Source: Stictocephala bisonia
Taxonomy: Eukaryota; Arthropoda; Insecta; Hemiptera; Membracidae
Length of the DNA: 64,000 bases
Reading direction: 5' to 3'
Assembly: GCA_035578905.1 (NCBI GenBank)
Contig: JAQJVL010000201.1
Coordinates: forward strand, 868,001-932,000
Under the pieces are notes generated by a model. It was not told where the DNA came from. It worked only from the letters and a program-made list of their open reading frames with translations, and did no database searches. This document shows positions 57,064 through 64,000 of this stretch, piece by piece; positions within the stretch are counted from its first letter, which is position 1, and each line of letters starts with the position of its first letter. The translations under genes and the position numbers were made by a program.

Positions 57064-57380
57064 TCACAAAGCTAAATCCAGTCCATAAAGACATTTAAGA
57101 CCTGCCTCACTAATTCTATTTATGCTAGCTAATCCCTCCGTAAAACAGCGCAAGGGGCACTCTGTAACTATGTGATCTATTGTTTGGATATACTCCCTGC
57201 AATCACATGACTGATCTACTGTCAATGCCCATTTGTATTTCCAGTAGTTACATATGTCCACTTCAGTTCGGAACCGATTGAATGATGTCCTCTCCATACG
57301 GGGGAAGTTCATCCCACCTACTGGTATTGATGGATCGTTAATAAGGAACTTATTTCGTCCTTAAAAACCGTTCCACATTA
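57064..57380 (-). pseudogene. LINE C-terminal fragment with Cys/His motif
   Basis: The minus-strand frame from about 57340 reads DPSIPVGGMNFPRMERTSFN, then CNYWKYKW, CDCREYIQTIDHIVTECPL and a final LDLAL before the stop at 57064-57066. The C-D-C...H-I-V-x-x-C-P motif and the flanking sequence match the extreme C-terminus of insect non-LTR retrotransposon polyproteins, where the Cys/His residues are thought to bind zinc. There is no reverse transcriptase upstream, so it is a short 5'-truncated or broken copy. Confidence 0.7.
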
Positions 57381-57444
57381 TGGCCCAGCTAGTATTGGGC
57401 GAGAAATTTGATCTGCTCAACTGGAAAGCGGTGCGTAGAGGTAC

Positions 57445-57730
57445 CCACCTATATACGTGCAGTGGTAATAACTCCTCCACCCACCTACACACGTACGGCA
57501 GTATTTACCCACCTACCTGTAACAGTGCAACGGTGGTAATAACCCATTAAACTCACCAATACATGTACGTACGTATAAATTGACTCTCATTGACGTCATG
57601 TACGTATAAATTGACCCATTCATTTACAGTTTTATTAATAATCCACCTATTCACGTAAAATGTAATGACTTACCCATCCACCCATACTAGTGTTAATTTA
57701 CCAACCAATCATACACGTGCGGAATAATAA
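57445..57730 (+). repeat. Degenerate 36-bp minisatellite units
   Basis: Five to seven loose units resemble 'acccacctatatacgtgcag' and 'tggtaataac', related to 41016-41445 but strongly diverged. Confidence 0.5.
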
Positions 57731-58385
57731 GCCCACCAGCCATAAGCATCATTACTTAATTATTACTTTTTAATTTCTAGAATACATGCGTGTATTGCAT
57801 TATGTGACTGAAATATGTATGTATCATATATATTACATATTACAGCTTTATATATGTATCATATTATTATGCATCCAACTAACATTTTCATGTCATGATT
57901 ATTAGATAAGTATCTCCACTGTACATTCTTATAGACTACAATTAAACAAAATTCATGTACTCGTATAGGTACTCCATACATATATCTAGGTCACTAGTAT
58001 AGCGAGTGGCGGGGTTTGCATGCGAAGTGTGCAAGCAGTTAATTATTTTATTATTATTTTCCTTACAATAACAATACTTTATTAACTCCAAGGGCTGCAT
58101 TATTGTTTATTAACTGAATATCCATTGACTTCAGAGAGCTCTTACAGAAAATACTGGAACTAGGAGGAGCAATGTTGTAAATAAAATTTGACTTCGTGAC
58201 CACATATCAGAAAATACAGTACTAAATTACGTACAATTCTTTTTAATGTAAGATATAAAGTTAGAGAGTAGTATAGGCGAGTGTTTGTTTGATTTGTTAC
58301 TGGTTTAGAGGAACATTATTAATTAACAATCACTTTGAATATCTAGAATACATGCGTGTAATAATAGGTGTAGAATACATACGCC
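57731..58385. other. AT-rich non-coding stretch
   Basis: 'tctagaatacatgcgtgta' occurs at about 57776 and again at about 58341, in direct orientation. No gene was recognised. Confidence 0.5.
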
Positions 58386-58389
58386 TCCA

Positions 58390-59050
58390 AAGTGAAAGAA
58401 GTCAGTAACTCTATCAATAACTACTTTGTCTCTGTGGGGTCGCAACTCGCTGGTGCACTTCGTCCCACTGGTCACTGTGAGATTAGCAACTCTGATTATT
58501 CAGTTGAGTCTGTATTTAAACTGCGGCCAGTGTCTCGGCAAAATATTTTTAATTTGGTGAATAGTTTAAGAGGTACATCTGCTCCAGGCTGGGATTTAAT
58601 TTCTGCCAAATTAATTAAAGATAACATAAACAGTCTTAATTAATTTATTAAGACCGCTATGCATATTATTAATGTTAGTATACGTTCGGGGCAGTTTCCT
58701 GACTCTTTCAAAATTGCCAAGGTGATCCCAATCTTTAAGTCTGGCCCAAAAAATATATTTTCAAACTTCAGAAAATATAACTTCTCTCTGTTATTTACCG
58801 TCTTTAAAATCATCGAGAAGTTTGTTAAAATAGAGCTTACAATTTATTTTCAGACATACAATTTAATTTCTAAGTCAATTTTCTTAGGTCAAATAAAAGC
58901 ATTTCAGATGCACTATTAGATATCACAAAATATATAACGATTCAAATCACTTCTTAAAGGCGTGTACTAATTACTATTTTAGACATTGCTAAAGCTTTCG
59001 ATACAGTTGATAGAGCGTAAAATTAATTTCAAAACTTGAACAATTAGACA
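58390..59050 (+). pseudogene. LINE reverse transcriptase N-terminal fragment
   Basis: The frames 58392-58643 and 58659-58919 show INNYFVSVGSQLAGAL, SAPGWDLISAKLIKDN, FPDSFKIAKVIPIFKSG and FKIIEKFVKIEL. These are the finger region of non-LTR reverse transcriptases (in relatives S-x-x-G-x-D-x-I-S and A-x-V-x-P-x-x-K-S-G). A stop separates the two pieces (58641-58643). After 58919 another frame carries LDIAKAFDTVDR, the first catalytic Asp box, near 58980-59020. The palm with the second Asp box is missing. This is a decayed, truncated copy. Confidence 0.75.
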
Positions 59051-59286
59051 TTCTTTTGTCATTATTTTTACAATTAAATATTCTGAGCGGCTTAAACTAA
59101 ATCTCAAATCTGGTAGGATTCAATTTTCTAAGCTGCAAAAGAATACACTAAACTAACTTCTTCGTAAAAAAAATACAGCCATGAAAAAGATATGTAAAAT
59201 TATGAATCAACGCACAGTCATGAAAGCCTTCCCTTGCGTTCAAATTAACGAATGCTTCATGAAAATGTGCCAACATTGCAATCGGT

Positions 59287-59454
59287 GAATCGATAGTTGA
59301 TAAAGAAGTTGCTAAAATCAAACTTATTGAGAATTTTGTAAGGGTGTTCAACATATCTTCAGAATTGATCACTAGTCGAGCTCTGAAATATTTATCCAAA
59401 AGAAAGTGGAATAAACCACTCAAGCTGCCCCTAACAGAAGATGTAAAAAACTAA
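59287..59454 (+). pseudogene. Possible tyrosine-recombinase (Crypton-like) fragment
   Basis: A 55-codon frame without a start reads VDKEVAKIKLIENFVRVF, ALKYLSKRKWNKPLKLPLTE and DVKN. The A-L-x-x-L-x-x-x-x-W-x-K-P...L-P-L-T-x-D-V pattern recalls an uncharacterised insect transposon protein family related to tyrosine recombinases. No catalytic Arg/His/Tyr region follows, and the identification is from memory and weak. Confidence 0.3.
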
Positions 59455-59514
59455 ATAACCTTATTAAGTCCTGATATTTCTGTTGGAGAGAAAATTATAA
59501 GTTTTTGAGTTTGA

Positions 59515-60384
59515 GACATTACTGTGGAGAAAAACACTAGAGAGATGAACATTTCATAACAATGTTGTCCTTGTTTATTTATACGTTTTTGAAAGTAAAA
59601 AGTAAAATGTTATCTTCTAATACTTTTTAAATCGAGGGTAGGGTGGAAAAAGAGCCTGATTTCTAACATATTTTACCGAAGTGTTACAATTACTTCAATA
59701 AAAATCCCTTGTCAGGTCAGATTGAAACTGTAATAGGTCATTTATCAACTCCTTTACTAATTAAACCTAGAGTTTATGAGTCGTGACGGAAACAAAAACG
59801 TTCTTATGAAAAAGTGTAAAACAACTTTCTATAGTAACTGAGTAACCCTTCAAAATCAAATAAAACACAACTAATTTTAAAAAGAGTTAAGAAAAAGAGA
59901 AAATAAATTATAAAAAATATTATTCTTTATATCTTTGTTGTGGTTTTAAATAAATTACATTGCATAGGATATCTAAAGGTCATGTTTATTTACGCTCGTA
60001 ATAATATAAAAAATAAATTAAAAAATATATGTTAAAAGGAAAATAAAAATCATGTAATTTAAATTAATCTATCAATTATCGAGAGAAGTACATAAAATAA
60101 GAAAATTAGTACTTAGTTTATTGAAATAATGCTGTATTAATTAATACTTTTATTTATTGTAAACATCCACAAAAGAAATCTAAGTAATTGAATTGAACAA
60201 AATAAATTTTAACTATATATACAGATATATATATATATATATATATATATGATAAACTGAAAGTTCAAAAAATTAAAAGGTATTTTTCATAAGTATAGTT
60301 AGTTATTAAATGAATAATAAATTAAGTCAAAACAAAAAAAGCATAATCTGTTTATATGAATTAACTTATTATTAAATAATCACT
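59515..60384. other. AT-rich non-coding stretch
   Basis: It contains a (TA)n microsatellite at 60224-60250. No gene was recognised. Confidence 0.6.
60224..60250 (+). repeat. (AT)n microsatellite
   Basis: About 13 alternating AT units. Confidence 0.9.
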
Positions 60385-61278
60385 TATCGAAATCATCGAG
60401 CTGGTCCATGTGGGTGACCCGCACGATATCGTCTCCCTCTCCCTTCTTAATGAGACCTTTTCTGTTCGAATATGTAGCGAAGTGCAACTTCTTCGGCTTA
60501 AACAGTCTTCGAAGCCCAACAATGCCTTGTTGTCGCTCGTAAGGTGGTCATTTAAGAAGACGTTTGATGGCTGTAGGGATGAATCAATGTGTGAGATGTT
60601 GAGTCCTCTCTTCCCTTCACTGCCTGAGTCCATGCTTCCTTTACGCTCCTGGAGACAAATTGGACTATCAAGGGAGGATGAGCATGCTTCCTGGATTAGA
60701 GCTTCAGACGATGGAAATATCCCCACGGCTGTAATTGACACATATGGCCAAAGGGCGTAGTACACATTTTCTCCAAAAGTAAACAGGAGACCTTGTATCT
60801 CGACGTTGGCTGCTCTAGAATGCTGCTTAACATCCAGTAGTTGTGCTTGAAGGCTATGAACATCGTGAGCCATACCAGAGGCAGCCCTTTCTATCTTGTT
60901 ACAGCGGCACTTCATCTTGGACTGCTCCTCTTCAACGATACTAACTTTCTTATTGAGCGGTTTCAACTTCTCGAACAGACCTCAAATTGACTCTTGCACA
61001 GCACTAATCTGGTTAGAAAGGTCATTCTTCACGTGACTAAGCGCCTCTAAAATCGTTCGCTTGTCATCACCATCGTCCATGCTACGTGTAGATGTAGTAG
61101 AGGCAGACTCTCATTTGCATGAATCACATTTCCACGACTTAACTTTAGATTCTGTAACGTTTTGGACTGATTTGAAGTGCGTTCAAGCAGGATGGAACGA
61201 GGTCTTGCATTCCGTACACTGAACACTCACTTCATCACTTATAATGTCAAAGTTACACGTGCCGCACTAATTAGGCAT
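60385..61278 (-). pseudogene. LINE ORF1 with zinc finger and coiled coil
   Basis: On the minus strand an ATG at 61278 is followed after two codons by TAG. A PHD-like cysteine pattern then follows: CGTCN near the start, VQCTECKTSFH, and WKCDSCK (about 61130-61270). An intact frame (60966 to 60361) carries a coiled-coil-prone region (KVSIVEEEQSKMKCRCNKIE) and AANVEIQGL, the R/A-x-N-x-E-I-x-G signature of LINE ORF1 proteins. The C-terminal domain (VFLNDHLTSDNKALLGF) is present in part, with its end shifted to another frame that stops near 60385. ORF1 proteins package LINE RNA. Stops near the start and frameshifts make this a pseudogene. No RT follows downstream on the minus strand. Confidence 0.65.
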
Positions 61279-62540
61279 TTTAAAAAGATAAAATATTAAT
61301 AAATTAAGTAACTTATTAGCATATGGATAAGGAGAGACGGACTAGACAGGTGATGGTGTGCGGCTAGATAAGAGCGGACAACACTGATAAGTCCTCACTC
61401 ATCAGCCTTCGGACAACAACTGAAGGTGATATACTTGGAAAAAAGACCAAACGTCATTAGATATGGAGCTCCCACATGTAGATATGGGGGGGTTGATCTT
61501 GTTCGCATCAACAGCTGTACGTAACCCCTGGGTAGTTCCAAATGAGCAACAAACCTGGTAGCTGGACCGTCACGAATTTTTGTTCTCCAATCTATGGCAG
61601 CTACCACACAAAATGGACTCATTATTGCTTACTATAATCACTGTATACAGCTGACCTACCTACAAAATCAATGGACTGCAACCAGCAACCTTTGCAGATA
61701 ATACCATAGTATATTGTTAGGCCTCACAATATTATACTTTGCTGTGATCCTGGCCTCTCATCACTGTTTATTTATGACTTCAGAAATTGTTCAGGGTGCT
61801 TTGAATTCAATGTCTGATTCACTAACAGGAGAATAAAAGAAAATCTGTACATGTAAAGGCGCATTTACACCAAAATCTTCACCAGTTGCGGCAATTTGTC
61901 GCTTTTTCTACAAAATACAGCAACTTTCTCTGTCTTCCACTTGTGGGGAGACAAATCTTCCACTAAATTTTGGTTTCCCGCAGAGTGCCGTTTAAGTCAA
62001 AGACTTTAAGTTGACAACTAAAAGTGGAAGATTTGTTGCTACGAGCTCTCCAAGGGTATAGCTAGACTGGTACACCGGGGTCCCCGAGGTTCGTGGTCCC
62101 AACACAGGAAATGGAAAAAAATATTGTGTTTATTGAAAAATACCAAAACTGCTTCGTTACGAAAACTCAATATTTTCGTCTCAACATCTTATTTACCCTC
62201 ATAGGTTAACAATTTGTAACGTTAATATATGCCAACTATTTTTGTATGCCTATCGGTGATGAGTAGGGTTTGTGATAAGTGACGCTTCATTCATTGTGCT
62301 AGCGACTAATGTCAGTGCCGAAATTATGTGTACTCGAGTTTGAAGGCTGCTTACTAAGAAACTAAGATGTTTCTATGTACTTGTACATTTATTATAATTT
62401 TTATCCTAGATGGAACATAAACCTACCAGAATTATAACTAGTGTTTACTGTGCAGGCGTGCATCAACTTTATACTTTTACTACTAAAACACCCGAATATC
62501 GAATTTATATTTTATTACGTGGATTACAGGAAAGTTTTAA
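61279..62540. other. Non-coding stretch upstream of LINE ORF1
   Basis: 61279-61640 could be 5' UTR of the LINE. It holds an unrecognised minus frame (61395-61622). A GC-moderate patch near 62040-62110 and a region with imperfect self-complementarity at 61920-62040 were seen. No gene is supported. Confidence 0.4.
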
Positions 62541-62544
62541 GATT

Positions 62545-62950
62545 TCAGAATTTAACTTTTCAAGAAAAAAAGTTGTTATCAATTACCTGAAACAATGTTT
62601 TCTTGGCTTCTAGGTGTTATGAAATTAATTACTTGATCACGCTGTAGTCCTTACGAAAAGTATAGTTACATTACTTTTATATTCGTAAATAAATTCAATG
62701 ATTTAAAATTGATTAAAATCAAATCAAATTGACCAATTTAGAGTGCTTTTACTGTAAATTAATTTAGACCAATTTAAAACCACAAAATTTACTTATACAT
62801 GTGTAGTATAGTTACGAAAGTAATGTATCGTAACCATACATATCATAAGGATTACAACGTGATCAAGTATACAATCCATTTTATGACCTCTAGAAGACAA
62901 GAAAACGTTTTAGGAAATTAATGAGAAATATTTTTTTGAAAAGTTAAACT
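62545..62950. repeat. Inverted repeat made of the dispersed repeat
   Basis: 62545-62660 is the reverse complement of about 62845-62950. Shared text includes 'acgtgatcaagta', 'cctagaag.caagaaaac' and 'cttgaaaagttaaa'. The right half overlaps dispersed repeat copy 2 (62760-63240). Confidence 0.55.
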
Positions 62951-63240
62951 ATGGCATTTATAACACTCTTGTCAACCATTTAAAATATAAATACGATACA
63001 TTAATGGGTTTTAAGTAATGAAAGTGTAAAGTTGATGTACAGTGTAAACTTATTAAAATTTCAGTACTTTTATTGTTCCAACTAGAATAAAATTGACTAA
63101 AACTTATGCATATGTTATGAGTACAATTAAATGAGGAAAAGAATGGTGTGATTTAATTTTACATAGGTCTCTTATTATATTCCGAAACAACCTTCAAGCT
63201 CGGGTATAAAATAAATTTTGCGCCGACAGTAAAAGAAACT
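62760..63240 (+). repeat. Dispersed repeat, copy 2
   Basis: This aligns with 37440-37930 in the same orientation. Shared text includes 'ataaggattacaac', 'ttattgttccaacta' and 'caaccttcaagctcggg'. It ends close to the hAT transposase remnant at 63297 and may belong to the same element. Confidence 0.65.
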
Positions 63241-63296
63241 TTTCACAGTGTTTACAACTATACAGAATGTGTATAGCTTTTTTGGATCAAGCATTT

Positions 63297-63990
63297 TGCA
63301 ATGAGAAATGTTAAGGACCAATGTGGAACATTCAAACAATACCTTGAAAACTCTAAACTCCACTCGCTGACACGATGCAGTTTATGCTCAAAAAGAACGA
63401 TTTTCGACGTTTTGGAGGCTCTGTCAAACATAATCAAAAGGCAAGTCACAGAAACGAAGCTATTGGAGTTAAGAAGGCATTAGACAATTTTAAATTTGTT
63501 TTGCAACTTGTGATAGAATAATGCAGTTAAAATTATCTTATGATCTTTTAGGTGATGCAGTCTTAAATGTAGCTGAGCTCCGATGCTCGTTTGAAAAGAT
63601 GATTGAAGAAGCGACCGCTGTAAGTGCTAAGTGGGGCACACAGCTTCATTTTTCACAAAAACGGTTGAGAAAGAAAAAAAATACTTTGATGAACTGTCAG
63701 AGCATGAACACCTCATTGACCTGAAGGAACAGTTCAAGGTGCTGGTATTTTTTCCTATTGTTGACACTATGTTTCTATACTGAGTCAAGGTTTGAGGGGA
63801 TGAAGTCAGTAATAGATACACATAAGATTGATCCATACAACTTTTGTGGCGTCATACTCCGAAGCTGAACAAGAAAATTAAGCAACCAAGTTCAGGAAAT
63901 TTTCGAAAACGATGTTTCACCTCTGTTCTGCTCTCAGATTGTGTCTGTGAGAAATCCCTTCAAATCCAAAATATCAAAACTTACTCAGGT
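63297..63990 (+). pseudogene. hAT-superfamily transposase fragment, truncated by window end
   Basis: Pieces in several frames match the middle of hAT transposases of the zinc-finger-MYM type. The first frame has LHSLTRCSLCS, where relatives have L-x-x-T-R-W, and VLEALSNI. Another frame shows KALDNFKFVLQLVIE near 63467-63510. KMIEEATAVSAKWGTQLHF follows in the frame of 63521-63724. KYFDELSEHEHLIDLKEQF and FFPIVDTM then appear near 63675-63775, just before stops. The order agrees with the family. The C-terminal dimerisation region would lie beyond the window. Frameshifts and stops rule out function. Confidence 0.6.
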
Positions 63991-64000
63991 AAGGGAGCTT

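Noticed and set aside
1..64000. Bacterial or symbiont contamination
   Set aside because: There are no operons, ribosome binding sites or dense coding; LINEs, SINEs, splice sites and metazoan transposons are present throughout.

Overview
The window looks like nuclear DNA from an arthropod, most likely an insect and possibly a hemipteran. It is AT-rich and intron-like, crowded with decayed transposable elements of metazoan types, and has spliceosomal signals. It shows no operons and no ribosome binding sites. The species cannot be fixed from the sequence. The only piece that looks like an active host gene is one short exon on the minus strand (32805-32920). It has good splice sites at both ends and encodes a peptide that I recognise as the N-terminus of liprin-beta. 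Much of the window may therefore be intron or 5' flank of that gene.

Layout. 1-3724: a foldback-type element with inverted arms of about 1.1 kb around a 72-bp tandem repeat. 3998-5250: a near-perfect 1.25-kb palindrome. 5363-5731: a broken OTU-type cysteine protease gene. 8560-10195: an inverted-repeat-bounded block with a TTAA-flanked MITE and a decayed transposase N-terminus. 10448-15748: a CpG-rich, multiply frameshifted run of plus-strand genes. In order these are a phospholipase-A2-like virion protein, an adenain-type protease, a penton-like protein, a double-jelly-roll capsid-like protein and two conserved proteins of unknown role. I read this as an endogenous Polinton/adintovirus-like element that has lost its polymerase and integrase. 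17.7-19.9 kb: an inverted duplicate pair with a nested MITE. 21254-24819: LTR retrotransposon copy A. 25465-26470: an 11-copy, 91-bp minisatellite. 27.15-31.4 kb: two LINE reverse-transcriptase remnants, one split by a 513-bp hAT element with an exact 8-bp target duplication, and SINE-like repeats.

32.5-44 kb is mostly AT-rich non-coding DNA. It contains a tRNA-derived SINE, the liprin-beta exon, a pogo/Tigger-like MITE and a 36-bp minisatellite. 44168-46640 is a minus-strand LINE cut open by a 1.37-kb Tc1-like transposon with a nearly complete transposase. 46.6-56.6 kb is a composite array: a degenerate repeat of about 23 bp alternates with about 350-bp repeat blocks, and LTR retrotransposon copy B (50150-53179, target duplication TGGT) and an RTE-like retroposon lie within it. 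57-64 kb holds LINE fragments (an RT C-terminus, an RT N-terminus and an ORF1), a possible Crypton-type fragment, a dispersed repeat also present at 37.4 kb, and a hAT transposase fragment.

How the parts relate. Almost nothing here works together as a system now. The window is a layered record of insertions: Tc1 into LINE, hAT into LINE, LTR element into satellite, MITE into an older duplicate. The viral block was once a virion-assembly gene cluster. The two LTR elements share LTRs and an N-terminal SAP-like Gag but lack pol, so they would have depended on a related autonomous element.
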